A stretch of 64,000 bases of DNA, from the NCBI GenBank assembly GCA_905116865.2, contig CAJHNH020004613.1, forward strand, positions 401,001 to 465,000. Reading direction: 5' to 3'. The DNA comes from Candidula unifasciata (Eukaryota; Mollusca; Gastropoda; Stylommatophora; Geomitridae). The first letter of the stretch is position 1. Every line of letters begins with the position of its first letter. Of the stretch, positions 36,901 through 47,769 are shown piece after piece. The translations under genes were made by a program, and so were the position numbers. The notes beneath the pieces are model-generated. The model saw only the letters and a program-made list of their open reading frames with translations. It searched no databases and was not told where the DNA came from.

Positions 36901-38640
36901 GGGCTACAACTTGGTATCAGTGAGACGACAAAAGAAGAAAGAAGAAGATCTGAAAAAAGTTAAGTAAATGACTTTTTACACACCAGTCGCGCACCAAGCA
37001 TATGATGCCAAACTGGTATATTTGTAGACCAATTAGCACTTGCTGGGCGGTGTTGGCAACTTCACCTGACACCCATTTTATGCTAGGTCGACCTCGGAGC
37101 CAATCATTTAAAAAAAAAAAAAAACCATTCTGATGAGGGACAGTTGATCTATTCTTGCCCTCCCAAAATGGGATCTCAGAACTCACACAGGGACAAGAGT
37201 AAGTTCTTCTTCTTCTTTTTCTTCTTCTTCTTCTTTCCTTGAGGTTCATTGCTGCTTATTGTCAAACTCCCATTTATCTCTGTGATTGGTCCCCCTTTCC
37301 AATTGCTGATTCCAAGTGTTTGTAGATCTGTTTGGATATTATCTCTCACCGACTTCATAGACTGCCTCGTGGTTTACGGTCATTCAGCTCTTTTATGTAC
37401 ACAATTTTTGCCATTGTCATCTGCCATTCTCTTTATTTGCCCCAGCCATTTCAGTCTGTTTGCCCTCATGATACCAATAATGAATGGTGATCTAAACAGA
37501 TTATCAACATCATTGTTGCTTTCCACTCTCCATCGCCTGCTGTCTGCCCCTTTGACAGGTCCTAAAATTCGTCCTAAAAAAGAAAAAGAAAAACTTTCAG
37601 AGCCACACAAGACAACCGGTCTTATCAACATTTTATATATTGTGATCTTGATGTTATGAGATAGAGCATTTGATTTAAGCAGATGTTGTAGTGTACAGTA
37701 TACTTTATTTTGAGATCGTATTCAAGATTTTACCTGTTTTCTCATTATCTTGGAGCATTTGAAATTTGTACCTAATGTACTTGCAGGTTTCTGCTCGTTT
37801 GGTTTTCTGATCTGTTTTTATCTGGTTTGAGTTTTTTAAATCCTTTTCATATCTTGCTATTACCATTTATTTTGTATTATCTTGACTGAAAACAAGTCCC
37901 ATTTTTTGAGCTGCATTATTCACAGTTCAGGTTGCTTTATTTATTTATTCACTAAATTAATTAAATTCTTTAAATATTAGAATGTGATTTAATATATTTT
38001 TTATTTACAAAAGTAAGACTGGAAGAAATACCCGTAAGTTAAATATAGCATATCTAATTGTTCACACCAAACACTAAAGGAATGCATAAAAACAAACATT
38101 ATAATAAAAACAATGCTATATAAAAACAGTAGAAATAACAATGCATTTTTCAATATTGCAGGTGAAATGGTGGTTCAGATGAACACAGATAATAAGAACA
38201 ATGAAAGCAGATTGATGAGTGGTAACACAGGGCAGCAGTCAACACAACCTGAAGAAAGTGAAACAGAGAATACACAACTTATAACGTTGATGAGGGAGGA
38301 CCTAACTGAAAATGGAAACAATCAGAACTCACCAGACTCTGGCATTACCCCAGATTCGACAGCAATCCCCATACATACAGATTCATCCTCTGGTTCTGTA
38401 AATAATAGAAACAGAAACCATTCACCTGGCAGCTCATCTACTTCCATTGGTAGCGTCCCTCAAGAAGAAAATCAGCGTATACCTTTTCCAGGTGATACAC
38501 ATTATGTTGGCCATCCTGCAGACAGAGAGAATAGCCAGCAGAGAGGGTTTCACATGCCTTCAAGTGAACCATCTGGCAGTGCCCAGTTAGTTACAAGTCA
38601 CACCTCATATCACCACTCAAATTATCCAGATCTTGAATAA
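33633..38640 (+). CDS. Single-pass type I membrane protein, 3' three exons
   Basis: I do not recognise this gene. Three exons join in frame: 33633-33926, 36295-36459 and 38162-38640 (TAA). The first encodes an ectodomain segment with eight cysteines (ICPKDK, KCPPHSTCYGLYEYC, EPCVD, KMCRE, QVCDMDGDC) and an N-glycosylation sequon (HNVTK). The second has a hydrophobic helix (MYIFAGICTLLVVILAVVAV) stopped by KYIRKKAKRNR, the expected inside-positive signal. The third is a Ser/Thr/Asn/Gln-rich tail of 158 residues ending YPDLE. This layout suggests a cell-surface receptor or adaptor. A TNF-receptor-type cysteine-rich protein is possible, but the spacing does not prove it. The upstream exon must contribute one base of the first codon. 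It is not identified. Confidence 0.75.
35073..35597 (+). repeat. 115-117 bp tandem repeat, about 4.5 copies
   Basis: Units start at about 35073, 35188, 35305, 35420 and 35535 with GAAGTGGATGAACAACCAGA, then GAGTTTACAGCCAGTGTTCG and ATTAACACAGACCGTACAAC. The first part of the unit is the edge of repeat R1 in reverse. Confidence 0.95.
36295..36459 (+). CDS. Transmembrane exon of the same membrane protein
   Basis: The acceptor is TTCTTGCAG and the donor is GTAAGT. It encodes (D)NDDSW, then about 23 hydrophobic residues, then a basic stop-transfer KYIRKKAKRNR and EEQSVRMLSNSN. It joins the previous exon as GAC and the next as GGT. Confidence 0.85.
36595..36955 (+). mobile_element. LINE 3' end in membrane-protein gene intron
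   Basis: It reads SIREKVGIKPCLDYIDRQRM.. KCFGHLVRMQPEQT and ends with GACAAAAGAAGAAAGAAG. It matches the C-terminal style of the minus-strand element at 42 kb. Confidence 0.75.
37195..37665 (-). mobile_element. LINE 3' end with GAA-rich tail
   Basis: The minus strand reads MRANRLKWLGQIKRMADD then SVRDNIQTDLQTLGI, and ends in a (GAA/AAG)n tail at 37204-37240. It is intronic in the membrane-protein gene. Confidence 0.7.
38162..38640 (+). CDS. Cytoplasmic tail exon and stop
   Basis: The acceptor is TATTGCAG. It is an open frame of 158 residues, rich in S/T/N/Q with acidic patches (for example EESETENTQLITLMREDLTE) and no recognised domain. TAA is at 38638-38640. AATAAA signals follow at 38699-38704 and about 39049. 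Confidence 0.8.
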
Positions 38641-38698
38641 TCTCACACTAGGCATGAGATATCATTGCTGATAACAATATTAAAGTTAAAGTCCAGAG

Positions 38699-38704
38699 AA
38701 TAAA
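38699..38704 (+). terminator. Candidate poly(A) signal of the membrane-protein gene
   Basis: AATAAA lies 59 bp after the stop codon. A second AATAAA at about 39049 is an alternative. The motif is frequent in AT-rich DNA, so this is only positional support. Confidence 0.4.
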
Positions 38705-38959
38705 CTTAACTGCACTGGGTTTTACCCCATGTGGCTCAGTCTCTCTCCACAGAATAGTTGCCTCCCACCAAGAGCAACACACAAAACATGAATTCCAAAG
38801 CTTTGGCTCCGATCCCATAATGATACGGTAGACCAAATGGCGTGGCTGGGAAATGACACATGACCTTCATAGCACTAGAATGGCTTGACGGCATTGTCAC
38901 AGAGACCCCAGTCTTGAATAGTCTCATTATATTCTCACAATTGACTGCACTGCACATTT

Positions 38960-40195
38960 GAATTTCCCAGTTATGGCCTTTGATAGTCTTATAACAAATA
39001 TTTGAGATATTTGAAAAACTTATCTGCTTACAGGTAAATTCTCCTTTCAATAAATCATAATTTTAAAAACATTTTAATACCTAATTTTAAAAAAATGTCT
39101 CATTTACTAATAATGTAAATAGGCAGTTATGAAAAGTTTTGATATATAAATATATTGAACACAGAAAAAAATTCATTAAGAACAGCCTTACTTCTTTTAG
39201 TCCGGGGTATTTTAACTATTTTCTTATTTATCTTGGAATAAATTTATATTCTTATCTAAACATTCTTGGATACACAGTATGTTTAAACATTTGGCGGAAT
39301 ATTTAAAAAAAAAAATACAGAAAATTAAGAATCATGAGCGACTGCGTGATGAGGAAATTGAAGACACAGGTACTAATCCCTTGTCTAAAATAATGGAATT
39401 TATCTGTCAGAAGTAACATTAGAAAAAAAACATTGTCATAACTTCTTAGGCATAAAAGCCTTATATAATTGAAAAGCAAAATACAGCAAATACAAGATTG
39501 TGATAAAAATGCTGTGAACACAGAAAGTGATCAAAAAATCAGTGATCCAAATGCAGTAACACCGTTCACGCATATAGTGAATGGCTGGCCTGCCTTCACC
39601 TTTATGCTAGCTCATGCATGTGTTTGAGACAATGAGCATGCAGATTGTTAAAATGTGAGAAACTATATTAAAGGGTCATGGCATTATAAGAAGGTTGAGA
39701 ACCGCTGATCTAGCGGGTACTGTGATTGTTGTGACTGGTCTGGTACCGGACAGAAGTGCTGTCAACAATGCCTTTCACAGAACATATCATGATGATGAGT
39801 ACTGCAAAAGCAGATGACCATAGAGGGCATCCTGGAGCTGCAAGAAATGAAATTTTTACCAAGGACGTTAGACAGTTTGAGTAATTAACGCAAAACAGGC
39901 ATTACCAGTTGTTCAAGTCAGTTAGTCAACAGATTATCCTCACTGCACATTGACCCATTCATTCCATAAGTGCCCAAATCCCCCTCCTCATTTAAATACT
40001 GCAGCGTGTGGTGGCTGATGACATCATTCTGTGTTGGTTTATTCTTTTTCGTTGGACTCCTGCATAATGCTCTTGCCTGGCCACACCCCTTTTAAATTGC
40101 TGTTCTTATAGTCTGGTCATCCGGTTCTTGCAAACATGTTACTTCTCAGAGAGCATTCAGTATATCAGCCTGGTCCATGGCTCGTCCGCCCTTAA
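38960..40195. other. Intergenic, no host exon seen
   Basis: AT-rich DNA. The motif GGTTGAGAACCGCTGATC at about 39693-39710 is the typical terminal repeat of hAT-type MITEs. 39890-40085 is distantly repeated at 32715-32850 (GTTAGTTAATCGATTGTTTA versus CAGTTAGTCAACAGATTATC). No open exon-like frame was found. Confidence 0.5.
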
Positions 40196-40199
40196 TAGT

Positions 40200-40275
40200 A
40201 GCCTAACCTGCAAGCCTATCAGCTTGCCCTTTTCCTTGCGCACCTGCATGCCCAGGCGTGAAACTGATATTAGTC
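40200..40275 (-). mobile_element. RNase H fragment of a non-LTR element
   Basis: The minus strand reads FTPGHAGAQGKGQADRLAG, the H.G..G...AD.LA RNase H motif. It is short and isolated. Confidence 0.5.
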
Positions 40276-41296
40276 AGCCCCGAGAAGAAAGTTGGAAATA
40301 AGATGTTCAGCTGTAAAAGAGCATAACATAATGTTTTTTTTTTTAAATTAGAAAATTCAAACAATGTTTCCCTGTTGTAAACTTTAATAAAGAAGAAACA
40401 AACAGTAGATTGCACAATTTATTGCCTTGCATATTTGGCTGGATCTCTTTGGGTACATACTACAGTAAAAATTAAATAAACTGAAGTAAGTAAAGGAATT
40501 CTTTACAACTGAAATACAGAATGAGCCATTCTCGAAAGTGACTTCCAGTTTTACCAGGGCAAGTGCAGGTTGCACAATTTATTTTATATGAACAGGTAGC
40601 TGAGCACATGTTTATTAGTTACTCCAGCCTGTCTCTCCTTCTGTCTGAGTCAGTTGTTACATAAGCCCACACTACTGCATTTGTAACCTTTGTCCTGTAA
40701 TGCACTACATTTTCTGTTTATAAGATGTTCCCATATATAAGACAGCCAGCGTAATGTTAACCATTTCATCCACTGAAAGTCGATTGGTCTATACAATATT
40801 GGTCTAGCCCTATATGCCCATATACCTGTGGGTGTGGAAAAAGGTCCTCTACTTTTACATGTATAAGAGAACTCAAATTTTTAAAGTCTACAATTAGGAA
40901 ACACAATTTTTCAACACATTCTGTTTATAGGACAACCCTTAATTTAAAATTAGTTACAACAATAAAAAAAAAAAACCCCTACAAAAACAATAGAAATTGG
41001 GGAGAAATCACATCTCATACACTGAAACATATGGTAATTAGTTTGATCTCCACAATATTCAAGTATTACTTTAAGTAATGAATAGGAAGAGCTGAAAGTA
41101 ACAATGCCTGCCAAAGGAAGAGAAAATGTAATGCTAACATGAAGACTCAACAACAACAAAATTGCTTGCAAAAGATCAAGAAAGGTACATCGTACAAAAG
41201 ACAATTTCAGGGAACAAAACAAACGTAGACTGAAATATCTTTTAAAGCAATACATCAGTAGATGATGGCATGACTTGGTTATAGCCTAATAACTGC

Positions 41297-41575
41297 GGGG
41301 GTTGCATTAGCGCAGTTGATAGGAGACTCGCTGCAGCCCACAGCCGGTGTTCGACACCTGATGGTTCCTGGGGTTCAAACAGCCTCTAGGAAATGGGTAC
41401 CAGAGTTAACACTCTGGGGTAAGTGAAGGAATGTCGCTGTAGCTACGGATTTGCGTGCAGATGGTGACACAGACGGACAGTTTCTTATCAGCTGTTTGTA
41501 CTGGTGGCAGAGCACTTATGGTTTATTACCGTGTGCAATGACGCTGGTTCACATCTCCTGACTTTACCTTTTTTT
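41297..41575 (+). mobile_element. tRNA-derived SINE, family S4
   Basis: The A box (TTAGCGCAGTTGATAGGAG) and B box (GGTGTTCGACACC) are 40 bp apart. A unique body follows and ends in a T-rich run. It is a different body from S1 and S2. Confidence 0.6.
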
Positions 41576-41885
41576 TAAATAACTCAATAACTTATCACAT
41601 GAAAGCTTACTAAATTCATGACAATCCTTTGACAGAGAACCATGTAAACCATATTTATACTGTTAAATAAAATGTAATATTCTTTAGTATGCCAAACTTA
41701 AATTGTATTTATATCAGAGGCATATTTATCACAGAAGCTTGAATCTTTTTGACTGTTATCATTCCAAAAATATATGGCAGATCTGACCTGCTTTTGCAGA
41801 ACAACAGCAAATACATTCTCAGCATGGCAGCCCTATATATTTCAGATTTCTTCGTGCCTTTCATAACAACATTTACTGGGATATT

Positions 41886-42697
41886 CTTCTTCTTCTTCTT
41901 CTTCTTCTTCTTCTCTTCCACCTTGTACCTCATCGAAGTGTCGGGGGGAGATGTAATGTTCGTTGATGAGCTCTGTCAAGAGCACTATTAAGACTGATGT
42001 TCATTTCTGTAAGGCTGTTCTTAATGCCATCACTCCATCTTTTCCGAGGTCTTCCACTCGCTTTATACCCGTTGTAACGTTTTAGTGTGGCTCGCTGTGG
42101 CAGATAGTACCAGGGCATTCTTGTTAGGTGTCCAAACCATTTCATTTGTTGTTCTTTGATGACCTGTAAGACTGGCTTTATTCCTAGCATTCGTCTGATT
42201 TCATGATTTTGTATTCTGTCTTTCCTTGAAACTCCTGCAGCTCTTCTAAGGCATTTCATCTCTGTTGTCACAATTTTACGTTCATTGGAGGATGTAAGTG
42301 TCCACGTTTGGCACTGATAGCATAGTATTGGCCAAAAAATAGTTCTGATAAGATTCACTTTAGTACTCTGAGGTATCTGCTTGTGTGTCAACAGGGGAGA
42401 TAGTTGGCCCATTACTTGATTAGCTTTGGCACATCTGGAGCTAATTTCTCTGTCCAGTTTTCCGTCTGAAGTAAAAATTGCTCCCAAATACTTAAATTCC
42501 TCTGTTTGTCTCAGGGTGTTGTTTTTTAATTTAATTTCTAAATTGTCTTTATGTCTTCCTATCATCATTGTCTCTGTCTTCGTAGTGTTTATTTTCATAT
42601 TATATTCCTCCCCTTTGTTACTAATTTGATTTAGGTGGTTCTGTAGGCATTCCATATTTTCTGCTATTAGTACCTGGTCGTCGGCGAAAAGTAATTC
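41886..42697 (-). pseudogene. 5'-truncated non-LTR retrotransposon with 11-bp target duplication
   Basis: The minus-strand frame is open for about 240 residues from LLFADDQVLIAENMECLQNH (RT catalytic FADD at about 42680) through EFKYLGAIFTSDGKLDREIS, QCQTWTLTSSNERKI and QMKWFGHLTRMPWYYLPQ. It ends in a (GAA)n tail. ACTGGGATATT flanks it at 41875-41885 and 42698-42708. Confidence 0.92.
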
Positions 42698-42822
42698 ACT
42701 GGGATATTAACGAGCTCAAACTTACTTCTGTTTTTATTTTTTAATAAAAAAAAATATTTTATTTTACTTTTAAAAAATATGCAAAAAAAAAAAAAAAAAA
42801 TCTTAACTATATTTGTAAAGTT

Positions 42823-42823
<1 letters not shown>

Positions 42824-42855
<32 letters not shown>

Positions 42856-42905
42856 ATAGTAGTAGTAGTAGTAGTAGTGTTAGTGGTGGTGGTAGTAGTA
42901 GTAAT
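42824..42905 (+). repeat. (TAG)n microsatellite
   Basis: About 26 copies of GTA/TAG with a few AAT and GGT interruptions. Confidence 0.95.
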
Positions 42906-43659
42906 TTGATCATATGAATTCTGTTTTTGAGATTGGAATGTCATGTAATGTATTTTTGGTAGTCTAATACCTTCGACTATTTAATACTGCTTTGATTATA
43001 ATTATAATCTGGTTATACACTAATTTGCTTTGCTTTTATAAATTGTAATTGGTTATAAGATTATAGCTTTGCTTAAATGTTAACATTGGTATGAGTGGTG
43101 TACTGTTCAATAGGCAATGGCAAAACTGCTAAATGTAAAACTGCCTAGTAAAACCACACAACAGCCATCAAGCTCCAAGGCTGTGGGGCTGGTTTGTGAA
43201 ATCCTGGAGAGGATCTGCGACTTTTGTTTTCCTGCTTAAATTACATTGTAGACGATATGTGCTTAGTTTAATACTTATGTACTTTATGAAGTACATGAGG
43301 TGTGTCTTTATAGTACAGAGTCTAAGCACATGGCTTGAAAACTGGCAACATTGCAGCAGATTCTTTGAATTGATGTGGACAAGACCCTCATCTGTGTTCA
43401 TCAAGGGCACAGAACCTAGGGGTTTAGGCACTTTAAGCACCAATTTAAAAACGGGAGAGGGCTGTGGCTAAACTGCTGGTTTTTCTACCTCGTGTGTGTG
43501 TCGCATGTAGATTTGCCATCAATGCTTTTGTATTTTTAATTTACATTTCATACTATATGTAAAAGATGAGTGCTTGAAAGGTAAAATATAATATGGGCCT
43601 GTGTGCTTACTTTGATTAAACAACCTTAAAAGTCTATGGTTAAGCACCAGCTAGGAGAT

Positions 43660-44000
43660 CAGAATTAGAGTTTTGAGAGCATGCATCTTCCCTGTAGCAA
43701 CATATGGATGTGAGTCGTGGACTATCTTCCAGTCCTTAGAAAAGAGAATAGGGGTTTTTGAGCTGAAATGCTATAGAAAGATTCTCAGAATATCTTGGGC
43801 AAAGAAGAGGAGAGAAACTGACATCTTGAAAGATCTGAACATCAAGGAAGATTGGCTAATAAACAGCATCCTGTACCGAAAGCTGAAATATTTTGGTCAT
43901 ATCAAGCACCATGACGGATTGAGAGCTGGCGAGAAATAAAGTTTCTTTTAGGTAGACCGTGATAAGAGCGACGTTCAGCAAAGGACTTGCTACATGATGA
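43660..44000 (+). mobile_element. LINE 3' end
   Basis: It reads FPVATYGCESWTIFQSLEKR, KCYRKILRISWAKKRR and RKLKYFGHIKHHDGLR, and ends CTTGCTACATGATGATGATG. Confidence 0.85.
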
Positions 44001-44414
44001 TGATGTGCTCACTATGTGACCCTTTGGAAATAATGCTAAATTTGTTAAGAAGACTAACTTTTCCTTCTCCTCTTAACCATTTAGTTCTCTTTTTTTTTTT
44101 AGTGTTAAATGTTATTTATATCTTTATATTTATTTGACATTCAACATATTATTATTATTAAGCATCTAAGTAAGGCTTGGGTCCCCTTGAGTTCCGCTAG
44201 AAAATTTTATAATGGGGAAGGGGAGCTAACTCCCACCCCATGCTGTCTTTGTATGTGTGCCCCCTGCCAGTGTTGGTCCACAATAGCTTGTTGGATATTC
44301 ATGGCTGACCTTTATGACTATCAGTGACAAGGTCTTATCAGTTTGCATGCGTAAGCATTAGCAGATAATATTTATAGTAGAGAAGGTATCACATGATATT
44401 TTCCTCTTTGTCGC

Positions 44415-44822
44415 TTCGCTGTTAAGAGTTTGAGGTCTGAGGTTTGAACAACGGATCAACATCATGGCACACGGGTAGTAAGCATAAGTGCTTTGTTCTT
44501 CTTGTAACTCAAGTCTGAGTCTAAAGAAGATCAGCACAGTGCACAAGCAGGATCCTGAAATACTTTGGGTAGATTTTAACTCCAAATTTTTCCCGGGCAG
44601 CGCCGTTAGGCTACTCTTTTCGATTTCCAACTGCCAAGGGATTTTTTTAATGTGCACAACAATGCACACGGGCGTCCGATCTCACTACCCAGAGACCAGG
44701 GAGAATTACTAGAATTCCAAGTCCACGTGAAAAAGAATCCTAGCCCTTACCGAGGATTGAACGCCGAACCTCTAGTACTCGAGGCGGACACAATGCCTCG
44801 AGACCACGCAGTCCCCTGCTGT
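44415..44822 (-). mobile_element. tRNA-derived SINE, family S3
   Basis: Reverse reading gives GCAGGGGACTGCGTGGTCTC, a Ser/Leu-like arm and B box GGCGTTCAATCCTCGG. A body of about 330 bp is shared with 55255-55620 (AGCACAGTGCACA, TACTCTTTTCGATTTCCAAC). Confidence 0.75.
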
Positions 44823-45124
44823 TAAGAGTAACCAGGTATAGTTACTGGTACATCGAGGTACTAGTAACTGGTAGCTTTGACAAGTTGCATGCAGCGGGAG
44901 CTCTTTTCGCTATGTTTGAGGTGTCGATTTTCCTTTGGCTATGGCATGGGTAAGCAGCAGTTACAACCGTTACAACGCTTCAAACAAAAATGTCATGGCC
45001 CACTGTCTGATATTTCCTCCACATGCTTTGTAGCATGTAGAATTTGAAATTATTGTTTATGCAATGTCAGTATTTTCTTGTTATTTATGATGTTTTATGT
45101 TGCTTTTTTTGTGTGTCACAATAG

Positions 45125-45345
45125 CAAAGGCGCTTTGTAATGCCGGGGTGCCGGGTTCGATCCCAGCTATGTACTGTTTGTCTTGCATTGGTTTTGACAG
45201 TTGTACTGAAAGCTGACTGTTCAGAAGATCAGAAGAAAGCAATGGCAAACTACTGAATGTAAAATTTGCCTAGAAAAACCACAACAGCCAAAAAATGCTG
45301 GGGTTGTTTCTTCAATGTCCTGTAATGCATGCACAACTAACTTTT
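45125..45345 (+). mobile_element. tRNA-derived SINE, family S2
   Basis: The tRNA-like B box (GGGTTCGATCCCAGC) is followed by the S2 body GCAATGGCAAACTACTGAAT, TTGCCTAGAAAAACCACA and GTCCTGTAATGCATGCAC. Shorter body-only fragments occur at 4925-5065, 43105-43215, 45955-46075 and 50990-51060. Confidence 0.75.
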
Positions 45346-45356
45346 GTGTGTCAAGT

Positions 45357-45560
45357 GAGCCGCTGTAGCGCAGTGGCTAGCTGCTTGTATGCCAGCATAA
45401 AAGACTTAGGTTCAAATACACAATAAAGCGCATTTATATCATTGACCAGATGAACCCACTCTAATACAGGTAACAGGAAATATCTTGGGAGTAAAGGCAG
45501 CTGACAAGCTGTTGACCACATCACCCATCAAGTGCTGATTTGTCTAAAATATGGTTTTAA
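45357..45560 (+). mobile_element. tRNA-derived SINE, family S1
   Basis: The head GAGCCGCTGTAGCGCAGTGG and B-box-like TTAGGTTCAAATAC are followed by the S1 body (CAAGTGCTGATTTGTCTAAA). Confidence 0.7.
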
Positions 45561-46566
45561 CACCAAATGTCTTCTCATCTAATTGCAAAGTTCCCTTTAA
45601 TTTTTCAAACTTATATTCTGCTGTCATTATAAATACTATCATGTCGACAACTATGACTTAAGCATTGTGGCATATGCACAGACTTTGCTTGCTCATGTGG
45701 GCTGTGTGAGAACATGTCCTGCAAGAATGTCCACTGTAAAGCACATTAAGAAGAGAATAATAGTCCACTGAGTCAACACTGAACTCAAAGATGTAATGGA
45801 ACTAAAAGGGAACTTCTAAAAACAGTCAAGTTTATCACAAGAACTTGTATATAGAGGTGTAAATCAGAAAATGAAAACAAAAAGAAGAAAAAGAAGACGT
45901 GAATGCATTTTGACCTGAAAATACCCAATGCACATGATTTAGCTGCAAACTGCTTAGTGTTCACTTCGACAACAATGTCCCTTCAGACAGAGTGATAAAC
46001 TACTTAGCCTAGGAAAAGCCATCAGGGGTTGGTTCTGCAATATCCTGTAAAGGATACACAACTTACCTTTTTAAAATTACTTCCTTACATATCTAAATAC
46101 AGTAAATGCACACACATCTCGGTCATGTTGAGAACAAGAAATTGTATCACTGCATACTCATCGCTATATATGTGGTAATCATCTTCTAGAAGATGTAATG
46201 TACTTAATGAGAGATGCAGTATTGTTCATTATTTCAAGTTCAAATGAATAAATAAATTGTTATGCAATATTTCTTTTATAATGTTTAGAACATCTTTATA
46301 AATTTTTTTTTTAATGTACAGAACAATATATTTTCATAATTTAATTTTGAAATGTTTAAAATAAGATGTTTTCATATTTCATGTTCAACTCTTTCTGTCC
46401 CTGTACAAGCTCAGAAGATCTTGACAGCTATTAAAATGAAAAAAAAAAGGGAAACCGGAAATATACTGCTTTCCCTTCTCCTTCCTGTGTGTAAACTTCA
46501 AGAATGCAATTATAAGAAAAAATTGTAGTATATTTCAACTTTCTTCTTCTTCTTTTGCATTCAGCC

Positions 46567-46712
46567 TTAACTCTTTGAGTCCCAAGGGATGTATCATACA
46601 TTCATATGTTCCTAACTAGAAGCCCAATGAACGCAAGATGCACTGATTTTACGTCTCTTTTGACTACCCCTTTGGCCTCTGATGCTAAACCCCCTGAGAC
46701 TCAAAGAGTTAA
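46567..46712. mobile_element. 138-bp TTAA MITE
   Basis: TTAA, then CTCTTTGAGTCCCAAGG, and a matching CCCTGAGACTCAAAGAG before TTAA. No coding. It is the same element as at 53461-53606, in opposite orientation. A more decayed third copy is at about 48551-48687. Confidence 0.85.
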
Positions 46713-47304
46713 AAGGGCGGTGCAGGTCGCGAGTTGTGTTGTGACTATAAACGTTCATTAACTGGTTCCTGCACAGAATAGAGGGAATTAAATGTTATGA
46801 TAAATTCACTAATGTAGAGTTTTGGGAGGGAACTAAACAAATTTCAGTAAAACGAGGTGAGGAAAAGATGCTGGTGTTGGATAGAACACACATGAGAGAA
46901 CCATCTGAACAATATAACTTTGCAATGGTACCCACAGGGTCAAATGAATAAGGGCAGAAAAAAAACACACAGTAACAACACACACACACATGGAGAAAGG
47001 AACATGGGATGAACTGCATGTGACAGAAAAAGATACAAAGACCTGGGTAAGATAGTTGAGGGCCTATGCTCCACTGGAGGATGAAGGGTAGAAAACATGA
47101 ATGTGAGAACAATCAAATATCATACATGTGTACACACAAAGAAATGTAAATAACTTTTATTGCTGTGTTTGGAACAAAACGAGTTCATGTGCGACAGTCT
47201 ATTGTCATGAATCCATTTGTAAACAACTGAAACAACCTGTTTTCATGAATTTATGTTTAAAAGATTGAAACTAATTATTTTTTTATTTCATGTTTTCCCG
47301 CATG

Positions 47305-47512
47305 GGTTTCATGACCCTCATTGTTGAGGAAACATTAGACCCACTGTCCCCTACCTGCAAATTATGTTGACTGATTAGGAGAGTTTCCGTCAAAATCGGA
47401 GAGCATCCGCCTAAGAAGCAAGTAACCAATAGTCTGCATACAGATAAACCACACATTGTAAAATGGATATGCATGCTAAAGTCAAGTCCTGGAACAAGAT
47501 CTAAATTTAGAA
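47305..47512 (-). repeat. Dispersed repeat R1, leading into a tandem array
   Basis: It is R1 in reverse (GACCCACTGTCCCCTACC, CAATAGTCTGCATACAGAT, TGGAACAAGATCTAAA). Its terminal motif GTGGACGAACAATCAGAACT is then repeated in tandem to 47769. Confidence 0.8.
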
Positions 47513-47769
47513 GTGGACGAACAATCAGAACTTTCCGCTGGAGTCAGTTAGTCAGTGGACGAACAATCAGAACTTTCCGCTGGAGTCAGTTAGTCAGTGG
47601 ACGAACAATCAGAACTTTCTGCTGGAGTCTGTTAGTGGACGAACAATCAGAACTTTCTGCTGGAGTCAGTTAGTCAGTGGACGAACAATCAGAACTTTCC
47701 GGTGGAGTCAGTTAGTCAGCGGACGAACAATCAGAACTTTCTGCTGGAGTCAGTTAGTCAGCGGACGAA
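47513..47769 (+). repeat. 42-bp tandem repeat, about six copies
   Basis: The unit is GTGGACGAACAATCAGAACT then TTCCGCTGGAGTCAGTTAGT CA. Starts lie at 47513, 47555, 47597, 47635 (38-bp unit), 47677 and 47719. It continues directly from an R1 copy. Confidence 0.95.
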
